Origin: Moraxella osloensis
GTDB taxonomy: Bacteria; Pseudomonadota; Gammaproteobacteria; Pseudomonadales; Moraxellaceae
Length of the DNA stretch: 64,000 bases
NCBI RefSeq assembly: GCF_009867135.1
Contig: NZ_CP047226.1
Span: 434,001 to 498,000 of the forward strand
Direction of reading: 5' to 3'
This document shows, piece by piece, positions 11,300 through 20,384 of this stretch. Below the pieces are notes generated by a model. The model worked only from the letters and a program-made list of their open reading frames with translations, was not told where the DNA came from and ran no database searches. Within the stretch, counting starts at the first letter, position 1; every line of letters starts with the position of its first letter. The position numbers and the translations under genes were made by a program.

Positions 11300-12571
11300 A
11301 TGAATATTCTTACTCCTCAAACTGTGGTGATTATCGGCGGCGGCAATGTGGGTTTATCTTTTGCTTTACTGCTTGCCGACAAAGGCATCTCAAGTACGCT
11401 ACTAGAAAAAGCCAAATACCCCACCATCAGCCCTGATGATGACTTAGACCGCGCGCAATTTGACAGCCGTAACATCGCGCTGTCACGCCGTACGGTGCAA
11501 ATTTATTGTGGTATCACCTTTAATGGCAAAGCGCTATGGGATGATTTACAAAGCCATGCCTGCCGAATCGATGAAGTCGCTATCAGTGAAGAAGGTAGTT
11601 TTGGTAAAGCCACCCTCAACAAAGAAGCCGAAGGGGTGGAAAGTTTTGGACAAGTGATGGAAAACGCATGGCTCGGCAAAAAATTACTGCTCGCCGTGCA
11701 AAACAATCCGCTGATAACCCTGCTAGACGGTGCCACTTTGACTGATATACAACAGACGGCAACCGATGTCACCATTCGCTTTGACCAAGACCACCAAGCT
11801 TGCCAAACCTTAACGGCTGATTTATTGGTGGCTTGTGATGGTCAAAACTCGCCAAGCCGTCAACTACTGGGCATTGGCGCAACTGCACACGATTATCACC
11901 AAGTCGGTGTCGTAGGCGTGGTCATGACGGACAAACCGCACCAGCATCAAGCGATTGAACGCTTTAATAAAATGGGCGCAGTTGCCGTGTTGCCTTTGGT
12001 GGATGCGTTTGATATCGGTCAAGGGGATGGACGACAAGCCCAGCAAGGCTACCGCCGCTCTGTGGTGTGGGTGTGCCCAAAAGGCGAAGAACAGCGCTAT
12101 TTGGATGACGACCAATACTTTCTTGACACCATTCAACAAGCCTTTGGCAGTCTAGCAGGCAGGTTTGTCAAAGCGGGTAAACGCGGCGCGTATCCACTGG
12201 TGAAAATATTGGCAGATAGCCAAGTCAAAGGACGCTGCGTCATCATGGGCAATGCCGCCCACACCTTGCACCCTGTAGCAGGACAAGGCTTTAACCTATG
12301 TATGCGCGATGCTGATACGCTTGCCAAGATGCTGGCACAGCAAGTGATGCGCGGCGAAGATATTGGCGATAGTAGTATGCTACAAACTTATGCCAAACGC
12401 CGTAAAGCCGACCAAAAACGGGTAGAAATTTTCTGCGATACGGTGGTGTATGGCTTTATGCACCAAAATCCCTTGCTCAAAATTGCGCGTAATGTCGGAC
12501 TTATTGCCTTTGATAAACTGCCATTTGTGAAGCCAGCTGTGGCTACCTTTGCGATGGGGCTGAAGAGTTGA
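11300..12571 (+). CDS. ubiH: FAD-dependent UbiH-type hydroxylase (ubiquinone biosynthesis)
   Basis: A 423-residue aromatic-ring hydroxylase of the UbiH/UbiF/VisC family. The dinucleotide-binding motif IIGGGNVGLSFALLLADKG is near the N-terminus, the DG-like segment LLVACDGQNSPSRQLLGI lies mid-protein, and the FAD ribityl-binding segment GNAAHTLHPVAGQGFNLCMRD is C-terminal. The last is characteristic of ubiquinone hydroxylases. The ATG at 11300 follows AAGAGAAC and starts right at the FAD domain; upstream in-frame codons are less plausible. UbiH rather than UbiI or UbiF is a judgement based on similarity to the H type. A second paralogue lies at 13209. Confidence 0.85.
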   Translation: MNILTPQTVVIIGGGNVGLSFALLLADKGISSTLLEKAKYPTISPDDDLDRAQFDSRNIALSRRTVQIYCGITFNGKALWDDLQSHACRIDEVAISEEGSFGKATLNKEAEGVESFGQVMENAWLGKKLLLAVQNNPLITLLDGATLTDIQQTATDVTIRFDQDHQACQTLTADLLVACDGQNSPSRQLLGIGATAHDYHQVGVVGVVMTDKPHQHQAIERFNKMGAVAVLPLVDAFDIGQGDGRQAQQGYRRSVVWVCPKGEEQRYLDDDQYFLDTIQQAFGSLAGRFVKAGKRGAYPLVKILADSQVKGRCVIMGNAAHTLHPVAGQGFNLCMRDADTLAKMLAQQVMRGEDIGDSSMLQTYAKRRKADQKRVEIFCDTVVYGFMHQNPLLKIARNVGLIAFDKLPFVKPAVATFAMGLKS

Positions 12572-12660
12572 TGATTTAATGAATTTTTGTTCAAAGGATG
12601 TTTCACTAATATTAACCATGTGTTAGCATAAGGTAAAATTTGATTATTAGGGAAAAGCTT

Positions 12661-13089
12661 ATGAAATGTCCAAAATGTGGTTCGGAAGATTGTCAAAGAT
12701 TAGAAGTTGTTTTTGAAGGCGGTACACAAAATATTAACACAACAAGTCGTACAAGCGGTGCAGGTATTACTGGTGGTGCAAGTATGGGGGGAGCATTAGC
12801 TCATACCAAAACTACTGGTACCTCACAATCTACTTTAGCCCAAAAAGCTTCCCCACCGCAAAAACAAAAACTTGGTGTTTTTATAGTCATGATAATTGTA
12901 GGCTTTTTCATGTTAAGTGCAGTTAGCATAGTCTGGAAGATTTTAGGAGTTTTATTAATGATTGGTGCAGGGTATTTGATTTTTAAAGTTGTTACCTATA
13001 ATAAAAATGAATATCCTAAAAAATACCAGTATTGGTTAAATGAATGGCTATGCCATAAATGCGGTACAATTTATCATCAAGAGTTTTGA
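12661..13089 (+). CDS. Zinc-ribbon membrane protein of unknown function
   Basis: A 142-residue protein with an N-terminal CPKCGSEDC knuckle at residues 3-11, a Gly/Ser/Thr-rich linker, two adjacent hydrophobic helices (about 75-115) and a C-terminal CHKCGTIYH knuckle. The two CxxC half-sites could form one zinc ribbon across the membrane hairpin. The ATG at 12661 is preceded by AGGG. It is AT-richer than the flanking ubiquinone hydroxylase genes and is followed by its own terminator, so it is probably an independent gene sitting between two paralogues. Confidence 0.7.
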   Translation: MKCPKCGSEDCQRLEVVFEGGTQNINTTSRTSGAGITGGASMGGALAHTKTTGTSQSTLAQKASPPQKQKLGVFIVMIIVGFFMLSAVSIVWKILGVLLMIGAGYLIFKVVTYNKNEYPKKYQYWLNEWLCHKCGTIYHQEF

Positions 13090-13112
13090 TAAACTCGTAA
13101 CTTTTATGATTG

Positions 13113-13143
13113 AAAGCCGTGTTTTAACGAACACGGCTTTTTT
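13113..13143 (+). terminator. Rho-independent terminator after the zinc-ribbon gene
   Basis: An 11-bp perfect stem (AAAGCCGTGTT / AACACGGCTTT) with a 6-nt loop is followed by TTT. Confidence 0.85.
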
Positions 13144-13208
13144 GCTATAAACCCACCAATATCTAGCGTATAATTTTGCCATACCAATTTCAAAATTATA
13201 CGCAAAAA

Positions 13209-14456
13209 ATGAAAAATAACACCCTCATCATCGGCGGCGGTATTGTTGGCGCGACATTGGCATTAAAGCTTGCCCAAGCGCGCCATCCTGTCACCTTAAT
13301 CGATGCTCGCCCAAAACTTTTAGCAGCCGATTGGCGCGACAAACTCACCGAGCGTGATGCTCGTGTCTATGCCCTAAGCGTTGCCAGTATCAACCTACTC
13401 AAAGAGGTCGGTGCATGGCAGCGTATCGAACAAAGCAAACGCAAAGCCGACTATACCCAAATGCAGGTATGGCAAACCAATGGCGTGGGAGAGCTAAATT
13501 TTGGTGATGCTCAAACACCGCAATTATTGGGCAGTATGGTTGAGCCTTTTATCATCGAAAAAGCACTGTATGACGGTTTTGACGATGAGTATCTTGTCCA
13601 TCAGGGTCAATCCTATTTGCGCCATATTGCAGGGCATAAGGTCACTGATATCGCTTGGCAAGGTGAAGATTTGGGGTATCAAGTTAGCTTAGATAATGGC
13701 ACCACGTATCAAGGTAAGCTATTAATCGGGGCTGACGGGCGCGGCTCTATGGTACGCCAAGCGGCAGGGATTGGGTTAGATACTTTGGCGTATCAGCAAA
13801 CCGCAATCTGCTGCGCCATCAAAACCGAGCAGCCACACAAGGCGACAGCCAGACAAGTGTTTTTGCCGACAGGGCCTTTGGCACTTTTACCGCTGGCAGA
13901 TGTGACGGCTGACGATCAGGCAAATCCGCAACATTGGCAATCGGTGGTATGGACATTGCCGACCAATGCTGCCCTTGATTTACTCTCGCTGCCACCAAAA
14001 GAGCTTGCCAAAGAGCTCGCCTTTGCCAGTGGCTATGCCTTAGGCGATATCACTGAGATTGAGTCAATCGCCAGTTTTCCACTGGGTGCCCAACATGCCA
14101 AAAATTATGTCAAAGCTAACTTAGCGTTGATTGGCGATGCCGCACATGGGGTGCATCCTTTAGCGGGACAAGGCTTAAACTTGGGTATGCTCGATATCAT
14201 CGCATTGAGCGATATTTTGCAGAAAGATTATCAGCGGTCAGGCAACAAGCTATGGGCAAGTTTTGCCACCTTACAGCGTTATGAGCGTCAACGCTACGCT
14301 AATAACGCTATGATGATGCACAGTTTTTCTGGGATTAATTGGGTTTTTGGTATAAAGTTGCGTCCGATTCAGCAGCTGCGCAGTGAAGGCGTCAGCGCAG
14401 TTAGCAAAATCAAACCCTTGATGAAATTTTTTACCCAAAAAGCCAGTGGCATCTAA
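13209..14456 (+). CDS. FAD-dependent ubiquinone hydroxylase, UbiF/UbiI type
   Basis: A second member of the UbiH/UbiF family, 415 residues. The Rossmann motif LIIGGGIVGATLALKLA is at the N-terminus, followed by an ALSVAS segment near residue 60, GADGRGSMVRQAAGI, and the C-terminal GDAAHGVHPLAGQGLNLGMLD. It hydroxylates the quinone ring during ubiquinone synthesis; whether it acts at C5 or C6 cannot be told from sequence alone. The ATG at 13209 begins at the FAD domain. A TATAAT at 13169-13174 is a plausible -10 box, which argues for a separate promoter after the upstream terminator. It converges on the OmpA-like gene. Confidence 0.85.
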   Translation: MKNNTLIIGGGIVGATLALKLAQARHPVTLIDARPKLLAADWRDKLTERDARVYALSVASINLLKEVGAWQRIEQSKRKADYTQMQVWQTNGVGELNFGDAQTPQLLGSMVEPFIIEKALYDGFDDEYLVHQGQSYLRHIAGHKVTDIAWQGEDLGYQVSLDNGTTYQGKLLIGADGRGSMVRQAAGIGLDTLAYQQTAICCAIKTEQPHKATARQVFLPTGPLALLPLADVTADDQANPQHWQSVVWTLPTNAALDLLSLPPKELAKELAFASGYALGDITEIESIASFPLGAQHAKNYVKANLALIGDAAHGVHPLAGQGLNLGMLDIIALSDILQKDYQRSGNKLWASFATLQRYERQRYANNAMMMHSFSGINWVFGIKLRPIQQLRSEGVSAVSKIKPLMKFFTQKASGI

Positions 14457-14472
14457 AAATTTTAACAGCAAA

Positions 14473-14503
14473 AAAAATCCTCGATAACTTATCGAGGATT
14501 TTT
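14473..14503. terminator. Bidirectional terminator between convergent genes
   Basis: A 15-bp perfect palindrome (AAAAATCCTCGATAA / TTATCGAGGATTTTT, 1-nt centre) has a T tract on both strands. It serves the ubiquinone hydroxylase (+) and the OmpA-like gene (-). Confidence 0.85.
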
Positions 14504-14530
14504 AACGATGAATCAACCATAAAAAGTGAT

Positions 14531-15718
14531 TTATTTCGCTGCGCTTGCAACCGTGGTGACAGTTGTGGTACCAGTGGCAGGAACAGCATTGTCATCCACA
14601 ATGTATGCATCGACACGGCGACCTTCTTGGTCTTTACCCGCAGCACCTGTCGTGTCTTGTGGTTTGATCAATTCAAGTTGTGATTGCGGCACACCATTAG
14701 CTATCAAGAATAATCTAACCGCTTGGGCACGCTCTTTTGCTAACTTTTCATTGGCAGCAGCATTACCTGTGCTGTCGGTATAACCACTGATACCGATTTT
14801 TTTGCCTTGTTTAGCGGCTTCAAGGATATCATTGGCTTCTTCTGTGGCATTACCAGCGACTTGTGCTTCACCTGTAGCGAAGTAGAAGCTTAGGCGACCA
14901 TTTTCAAATACCACTGAAGGCTCAGTGGTAGAGATAATTGTCGCTGCTATTGTCTCAGTGGTCGCCATTGGCATGCTTGCTACCGCCATGTCAGTGGTTG
15001 ATGCTACAGGCATTGCCATGCTATTTGTGGCACTTGCCGCAGAGACTTCAGTTGTGGTAGTGGTTGTCGTTGTTGAAGCCACAACTGGCGTCGCGACTGG
15101 CTCAGTTTTGTTACATGATTTTAATAATGCCCAAGCGAGTGCACCTAAAATCAACAAACCAATGATTGGCAATAACATTTTCATCAAGCCGCCTTCATCG
15201 CGTTTAGGCGTAGCAACTAGATGCTCCTCTGTACGAGTGGTCGTTTGGACAGTAGGCGTGGTGGCTGCATGCACAGGCGACAAATTCAACATGGTTAAAA
15301 TGCCCGTTGGGATAAATGCATATGCCCAAGCAGGAATCACAGAAGCCACAGACGCAATATTGTTTGATAAGAAAGTATTGAGCGGTGTCGTACCCGCTAG
15401 TGAGCGTAATTCACGCAGTACTAAGGGCGCGGCACGGCTTACCAATGAACTAGTTTCTTGCTCTGGTACACTGTAATGACGTGAGAGCTGTTGCACTAGC
15501 TCTGTACGGTGGGTGCTATCTGGTAGTACACGGTCAAAAAAGCCATGGTCATCATCAGCGATGGTTGCATTAGCAAAGCTGTTAGAGACGGTACCGTCAG
15601 CAAGACGGGCAACCATAATAGCGTATAATTTTTCTAATAAAGATGAGCGGTTTTCGTCATTTGCATTATTTAAAAGAACGGGTGTTACTGTACGGGTTAA
15701 ATGTTCAATGATATTCAT
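14531..15718 (-). CDS. OmpA-family protein with N-terminal helical domain and central membrane span
   Basis: A 395-residue protein. Residues 1-175 form a helical, possibly DUF937/YidB-like region. A transmembrane segment follows at about 180-200 (MLLPIIGLLILGALAWALL), then a Thr/Ala-rich linker with a run of eight threonines, then a C-terminal OmpA-like peptidoglycan-binding domain (about 270-375; SFYFATGEAQV, ISGYTDSTGNAAANEKLA, AQAVRLFL). There is no N-terminal signal peptide, so it is likely anchored in the inner membrane by the internal span with the OmpA domain in the periplasm. GAGGAT precedes the ATG. The partner is unknown. Confidence 0.8.
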   Translation of the reverse strand: MNIIEHLTRTVTPVLLNNANDENRSSLLEKLYAIMVARLADGTVSNSFANATIADDDHGFFDRVLPDSTHRTELVQQLSRHYSVPEQETSSLVSRAAPLVLRELRSLAGTTPLNTFLSNNIASVASVIPAWAYAFIPTGILTMLNLSPVHAATTPTVQTTTRTEEHLVATPKRDEGGLMKMLLPIIGLLILGALAWALLKSCNKTEPVATPVVASTTTTTTTTEVSAASATNSMAMPVASTTDMAVASMPMATTETIAATIISTTEPSVVFENGRLSFYFATGEAQVAGNATEEANDILEAAKQGKKIGISGYTDSTGNAAANEKLAKERAQAVRLFLIANGVPQSQLELIKPQDTTGAAGKDQEGRRVDAYIVDDNAVPATGTTTVTTVASAAK

Positions 15719-16238
15719 AATTCAATCCTCAACAAAATGAAGGGTTATCAACCACCATAAAACCAATGTATTATTTTTATATGCAGCACACTAGCCAATA
15801 ATTCTATTATATATTTTCAAAAATTATTATTTATGGTTGTTGGGTTTGTTATTGCATTGCTATTTAATTTACGCTTAACAATACTGAGAAAAACTACTGA
15901 GAAAAACTGCCGCAACTCAACAGATTTTGTTAAGTCTTTTGCAGTATTACTCAAATATAACTAATAAATTAAAGCAAAATCGGCTCGCCTTCAGTTATGT
16001 TAAGGTAACTATTGCGTAAATATTGTGTTAAAAATTCAAATCGTCCCCACTTTGGGTAAAGGTGTGTTACTCAAAGTTGAAAAGTTTGTCATTAGCTTCA
16101 TACTACAAGGTTAGCGTTATACTGCAAGACAGCTTTAGGTATCATCTATATCAATAAATTCACATTTGGCTTATTGAGATAATACGCTATCTTTATCATA
16201 ATCATACTTATCATTATTTATTGCTATTTTGAGGTGCT
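15719..16238. other. 520-bp AT-rich divergent intergenic region
   Basis: No credible gene was seen. The region separates the start of the OmpA-like gene (-) from the rhomboid gene (+) and must hold both promoters. A perfect 13-bp tandem duplication (ACTGAGAAAAACT twice) lies at 15883-15908. Near 16190-16225 there is a TTATCATAATCATACTTATC stretch that weakly resembles a Fur-type AT-rich box but lacks clear symmetry. Confidence 0.5.
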
Positions 16239-16868
16239 ATGTCATTCTTTTCTAATCATACTTTATTTATCATTATCATTACGGTGGTTGTCAGTTTATT
16301 AGCTTGGCAATCACCCCAACTGATGCAAAGGTTAATTTTTTATCCGCCGGCGGTGCAGCGTGGACAAGTCGATCGCTTTGTTACCTATGGTTTTATCCAT
16401 GCCGATGGCATGCACTTATTTTTTAATATGTTTACTTTGTATTCGTTTGGACAAGCGGTACAGGGATTGTTCATGTCTAGACTCGGCAGTCTAGGGTTTG
16501 TGCTGTTTTATCTTGCCGCTTTGGTGGTGGCGATTGTGCCAACCTATCTGAAACAAAAAAACAATCCTCGTTATAGCAGTCTAGGCGCATCGGGTGCTGT
16601 TTCAGCAGTAATTTTTAGCTATATCTTGATGAATCCTTGGTCGACATTGTTGCTGTTTGTGATTCCTGTACCTGCGATTGTGTTCGCAGTGGCGTATGTG
16701 GCGTATAGTGTGTGGGCGGATGGGCAAGGTCGTGGCAGTATCAATCATTCGGCACATTTGGTGGGTGGTATTTTTGGTATGTTAGCCACCATTGCCATTG
16801 AACCAGGTATTGTGGCACATTTTTTTAACCAATTAATGAACCCGAGATTTTTAGGCTTTGGCGGCTAA
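16239..16868 (+). CDS. Rhomboid-family intramembrane serine protease
   Basis: A 209-residue multi-spanning membrane protein. The catalytic serine is S118 in SSLGASGAVSAVIF and the catalytic histidine is H173 in INHSAHLVGGIFG. The loop signature GFIHADGMHLFFNMFTLYSF before the active site is typical of compact bacterial rhomboids. GAGG lies 4 nt upstream of the ATG. It cleaves transmembrane substrates within the bilayer; the physiological target is unknown. It stands alone, 105 bp ahead of the phosphoesterase gene. Confidence 0.92.
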   Translation: MSFFSNHTLFIIIITVVVSLLAWQSPQLMQRLIFYPPAVQRGQVDRFVTYGFIHADGMHLFFNMFTLYSFGQAVQGLFMSRLGSLGFVLFYLAALVVAIVPTYLKQKNNPRYSSLGASGAVSAVIFSYILMNPWSTLLLFVIPVPAIVFAVAYVAYSVWADGQGRGSINHSAHLVGGIFGMLATIAIEPGIVAHFFNQLMNPRFLGFGG

Positions 16869-16973
16869 TATTGAATGGCTAAAAATAGGGGCTAAAAATT
16901 GCGTGGCAGGTTGCCCAGTCACAGGTTGGCTAGTTAACGCTAAAGTCGTAAAAAGCAGTAAAAGGTAAAAAAC

Positions 16974-17909
16974 ATGATTTATGATGTGATTGGTGATGTA
17001 CACGGTCAGGCAGATAAATTGATTGGCTTACTGACGCAGTTGGGCTATCAACATAATGGTCAGTGTTTTCAAGCGCCTCCTAATCACCAAGCGATTTTTA
17101 TTGGCGACTTGATTGATCGGGGCAGTCAACAGCTGCAAACCTTATCTATCGTATTTGCGATGATTGACCACGGGCAAGCGCTCGCGGTCATGGGTAATCA
17201 CGAGTATAATGCATTGGCTTACGCCACACCCGATGCCCGCGATGCTAGCCAATATCTACGACAACATGATGATAGACATACCTCGCAGCATCAAGCGTTC
17301 CTTGATGAAGTAGGGTTTGGCAGTGAGTTGCACCAGTTTTGGCTCAAGCGGTTTTATGAATTACCCCTGTGGCTAGCGTTGGATGATGCGTGTTTTGTGC
17401 ATGCTTGTTGGGACAGTGATGCGATGGCGATGTTAAAACCGCTGTTAACGATGGACAATCGCTTGACGCCCCTTGCGCTACAAAAAACCAGTGAGGAAGG
17501 CACGCCACTTTTTGAGGCACTGGAAAGAGTGCTAAAAGGTGTGGAAGCGACGCTACCTGAGGGCATTCATCTAGTCGATAAAGAAGGTCATCAACGTAAA
17601 AATGTACGGGTACAGTGGTGGCAGCCGAGTTTGTCATTTCAGCCGATTCACCAGATTGCGCGCGCCAGTCAAGAGGATTTGATTCATATCCCGAAAGACA
17701 CACTGACCGCTGAGATTGTGTTTGGGCTTGACCATGACAAACCTATTTTTGTCGGGCATTATTGGCTCAATGGCACGCCTGAACTGCTTAGTCATCAAGT
17801 CGTCTGTGTGGATTATTCTGCTGCCAAAGATGGGTTTTTGACGGCTTATCAATTTGACACCGATCATCCGGCTTTGACCTCAGTGAATTTTATTCAATAT
17901 CAGCATTAA
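16974..17909 (+). CDS. Metallophosphoesterase (calcineurin-like, ApaH/PrpA-related)
   Basis: A 311-residue two-metal phosphoesterase. The signature motifs are D8-x-H10 in IGDVHGQADKL, D45-x-x-D48-R in GDLIDRGSQ, and N75-H76-E in VMGNHEYNALAY. A later histidine in FVGHYWL completes the metal site. The motif order and spacing match bacterial Ser/Thr protein phosphatase and ApaH-like enzymes, so the substrate could be a phosphoprotein or a dinucleoside polyphosphate; sequence alone does not decide. AAGG precedes the ATG. Confidence 0.88.
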   Translation: MIYDVIGDVHGQADKLIGLLTQLGYQHNGQCFQAPPNHQAIFIGDLIDRGSQQLQTLSIVFAMIDHGQALAVMGNHEYNALAYATPDARDASQYLRQHDDRHTSQHQAFLDEVGFGSELHQFWLKRFYELPLWLALDDACFVHACWDSDAMAMLKPLLTMDNRLTPLALQKTSEEGTPLFEALERVLKGVEATLPEGIHLVDKEGHQRKNVRVQWWQPSLSFQPIHQIARASQEDLIHIPKDTLTAEIVFGLDHDKPIFVGHYWLNGTPELLSHQVVCVDYSAAKDGFLTAYQFDTDHPALTSVNFIQYQH

Positions 17910-18007
17910 CCCAAAGCTAAAATGGGTGTAACATAAATTAAAACATTTGTTTAAAGCTTACGGCTAAAAATGATAGCCAGTGAGCAAAAAATTAAGATGA
18001 GTTAGGT

Positions 18008-18922
18008 ATGATTCGACGTCCGATTGAGCCGCTAAAGATGCTATTTGTGGTGCAAGGCTCGTATTTTAAACGGCTGATTGTGCCACAAGTTTTGTTGTTT
18101 ATTTTCTCCTTTCTTATTTATTTTTATCAAACCCATATCGCCACCGAGCCTGTGCCGCTCAATCCTTCGGTGTTTGCGATACTCGGTATCTCACTTGCGA
18201 TTTTCCACGGGTTTTGTAATAACGCAGCGTATGATCGGTTTTGGGAAGGGCGCAAACTGTGGGGTACGCTGGTTTGGCTAAGCCGCAATATCGCCCGTCA
18301 AGTGCTGACACTCCCCAATGTCAGTATGGCGGAAAAACAAGCCTTTATCCGTCATCAAATCGCTTTTGTCCATAGTCTTCGCCAACAGTTACGAGGTGAG
18401 GATAATACAGCAAATCTGCAGCGGCTATTAACGGTTGAAGAACAGCAAGCCGTGGTTGGGCAAAACTTTATTGCGTTACGCTTAACCCAAATCATGGGGC
18501 AGATGCTCGCCAACTGGCAAGCCGAGCAAAAAATCGATGTTTGGCAGTGGCAAAGCTTGGATAACACCTTGGGCGAGATTGCCCATATCCAAGCGGGCTG
18601 TGAACGCATTAATAACACACCGATTCCGTATGCTTATTTTGTGCTGTTGCATCGTACTGTGTATCTGTATTGCTTTATGCTGCCGTTTGGACTGGGCAAC
18701 ACTATTGGCTGGGTAACGCCATTTGTAGTCAGTTTTGTTGGCTACACCTTTATGGCGCTCAATGAAATCGTCGATGAAATCAGCGAGCCGTTTGGTACGG
18801 GGGAAAACGAATTGCCCCTAGGGATGATGTGCGATACGATTGAGACGCAGCTAGCCATGCTCAGTAACCAACAATTTGCCCCTGAACAAAAGCCGCGAGT
18901 ACCCGCCAATGTGGTGATATAG
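18008..18922 (+). CDS. Bestrophin-family (YneE) membrane channel protein
   Basis: A 304-residue protein of the bacterial bestrophin/UPF0187 family. Recognisable elements are the N-terminal LFVVQGSYFKRLIVPQVLLF helix, the NNAAYDRFWEGRKLWGTLVW segment after the second helix, and the C-terminal ALNEIVDEISEPFGTGENELPL motif that lines the cytoplasmic pore. Bacterial homologues form pentameric ion channels. The AGG close to the ATG gives a short spacing. No operon partner is evident. Confidence 0.9.
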   Translation: MIRRPIEPLKMLFVVQGSYFKRLIVPQVLLFIFSFLIYFYQTHIATEPVPLNPSVFAILGISLAIFHGFCNNAAYDRFWEGRKLWGTLVWLSRNIARQVLTLPNVSMAEKQAFIRHQIAFVHSLRQQLRGEDNTANLQRLLTVEEQQAVVGQNFIALRLTQIMGQMLANWQAEQKIDVWQWQSLDNTLGEIAHIQAGCERINNTPIPYAYFVLLHRTVYLYCFMLPFGLGNTIGWVTPFVVSFVGYTFMALNEIVDEISEPFGTGENELPLGMMCDTIETQLAMLSNQQFAPEQKPRVPANVVI

Positions 18923-19042
18923 TTGCCGCATAGATTTTGATTTTCAAGGGTAAAAAATCATGCTATATTAAGTTTTAACCGTGCATTTCATGCACGTTTT
19001 TTTATTTTAAGTCCGTCAATTTTTTGGCAAAAGGAATTTTCC

Positions 19043-19597
19043 ATGTCAGCAAGTCAGCCAAACGCCCAGACACACCAGCTACCACCACCCATCCCATCGC
19101 CACAAGGTCAAGCCAAAGTCGGTATCATCATGGGTAGTCAATCTGACTGGGAAACCATGCAAAACGCCGCACAAGTGCTAGCGGATTTTGGGGTGCCATT
19201 TGAGTGTGAAGTGGTATCGGCACATCGCACCCCTGATAGATTGTTTGACTATGCCAAAACTGCCAAAGCTCGCGGACTGTCTGTGATTATCGCAGGGGCA
19301 GGCGGCGCGGCGCATCTGCCCGGGATGTGTGCGTCTCAGACGGATTTGCCTGTGCTTGGTGTACCTGTCAAATCCTCCATCCTAAGCGGTTGGGATAGTT
19401 TGCTATCCATCGTGCAAATGCCCAAAGGGGTGGCGGTGGGTACGCTTGCCATCGGGGCAGCGGGTGCGGCAAATGCAGGGCTGCTGGCAGCGCAAATTTT
19501 GGCGATTGGTGATAGCACGCTTGCGCAAAAAATCAGTGATTTTCGCGCCAAACAAACCCAAACGATTTTGGATAATCCGACACCTGGGGTGATGTGA
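19043..19597 (+). CDS. purE: N5-carboxyaminoimidazole ribonucleotide mutase
   Basis: PurE converts N5-CAIR to CAIR in purine synthesis. It has 184 residues with a short extra N-terminal Pro/Gln-rich extension (residues 1-25). The core motifs are [41 protein letters not shown] and [34 protein letters not shown] precedes the ATG. A small HD-domain gene follows 9 bp downstream and is probably co-transcribed. The usual partner purK is not in this window. Confidence 0.97.
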   Translation: MSASQPNAQTHQLPPPIPSPQGQAKVGIIMGSQSDWETMQNAAQVLADFGVPFECEVVSAHRTPDRLFDYAKTAKARGLSVIIAGAGGAAHLPGMCASQTDLPVLGVPVKSSILSGWDSLLSIVQMPKGVAVGTLAIGAAGAANAGLLAAQILAIGDSTLAQKISDFRAKQTQTILDNPTPGVM

Positions 19598-19606
19598 TAA
19601 TGAGCG

Positions 19607-20239
19607 ATGAAAACCGCATTTGCTAAGCTGTTACAAGTCTATGAAATTGATCATCAAACTATTGCTGATTGCTGGCAAAACATAGTCACTCACTACCAAC
19701 AGCCTCACCGCCATTATCACACGCTTCACCATATTGAGGCGTTATTAGAACAGTTTGACGGGATAAAAGATCAGCTAAAGCAACCTGAAAGCGTGCTATT
19801 GGCGATTTTTTACCATGATGTCATCTATCAAACCCAAGGCAAACCAGCGATGAGCAACGAACGCCAAAGCGCGGCGTATTTTATTGCCGAATTGGGCGGT
19901 TTTTTGCCAATAGACTTGCAAAATCGGGTTGTTGAATTGATTATCGCCACCGAAAAACACGAACTTGCCGACACCAACGACAGCGATATGGCGTATTTTT
20001 TGGATATGGATTTGCGTATTTTGGGGCAGACTAACTTGGTTTATCAAGCCTATTGCCAACAAATTCGCCTTGAATATCAACACGTTGCCAAGGTCTTGTA
20101 CAATTTTTCTCGTAAAAAAGCCTTAAAAAGGTTTTTGGATAGAAAGCGGCTGTATTTTACCCAACGATTTTCTACACAGTATGAGCAGCAAGCAAGGCAG
20201 AATATTAAGAGCGAAATCAAGACATTAACGTTATTTTAA
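19607..20239 (+). CDS. Predicted HD-superfamily metal-dependent hydrolase
   Basis: A 210-residue protein of the HD-like family found widely in bacteria, typically annotated as a predicted metal-dependent phosphohydrolase. The N-terminal HYHTLHHIEALLEQ segment and the LAIFYHDVIYQ segment supply the conserved histidines and HD pair. A downstream YFLDMDLRILG is also family-typical. It begins 9 bp after the purE stop and the pair ends at a strong terminator, so it is likely co-transcribed with purE. The substrate is unknown; a nucleotide role is only suggested by the neighbour. Confidence 0.82.
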   Translation: MKTAFAKLLQVYEIDHQTIADCWQNIVTHYQQPHRHYHTLHHIEALLEQFDGIKDQLKQPESVLLAIFYHDVIYQTQGKPAMSNERQSAAYFIAELGGFLPIDLQNRVVELIIATEKHELADTNDSDMAYFLDMDLRILGQTNLVYQAYCQQIRLEYQHVAKVLYNFSRKKALKRFLDRKRLYFTQRFSTQYEQQARQNIKSEIKTLTLF

Positions 20240-20257
20240 TTTTTACCATTTTGAAGC

Positions 20258-20288
20258 AAGGCTTAATCAGTTGGGTTAAGCCTTTTTT
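20258..20288 (+). terminator. Rho-independent terminator of the purE-HD unit
   Basis: AAGGCTTAA pairs with TTAAGCCTT across a 9-nt loop and is followed by six T. Confidence 0.85.
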
Positions 20289-20384
20289 TATCACCAAACA
20301 TTTATAAAACTGCCTAGTTACGGTAAAATCCGTTAATTACCTTTTTGACATTCCTTTCTTTTTTATTGCAAAAGTTGACCATCT

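Noticed and set aside
14925..15476. 183-codon plus-strand frame opposite the OmpA-like gene
   Set aside because: Its Val/Thr low complexity mirrors the Thr/Ala-rich linker on the other strand; the OmpA-like gene has clear domains and a ribosome binding site.
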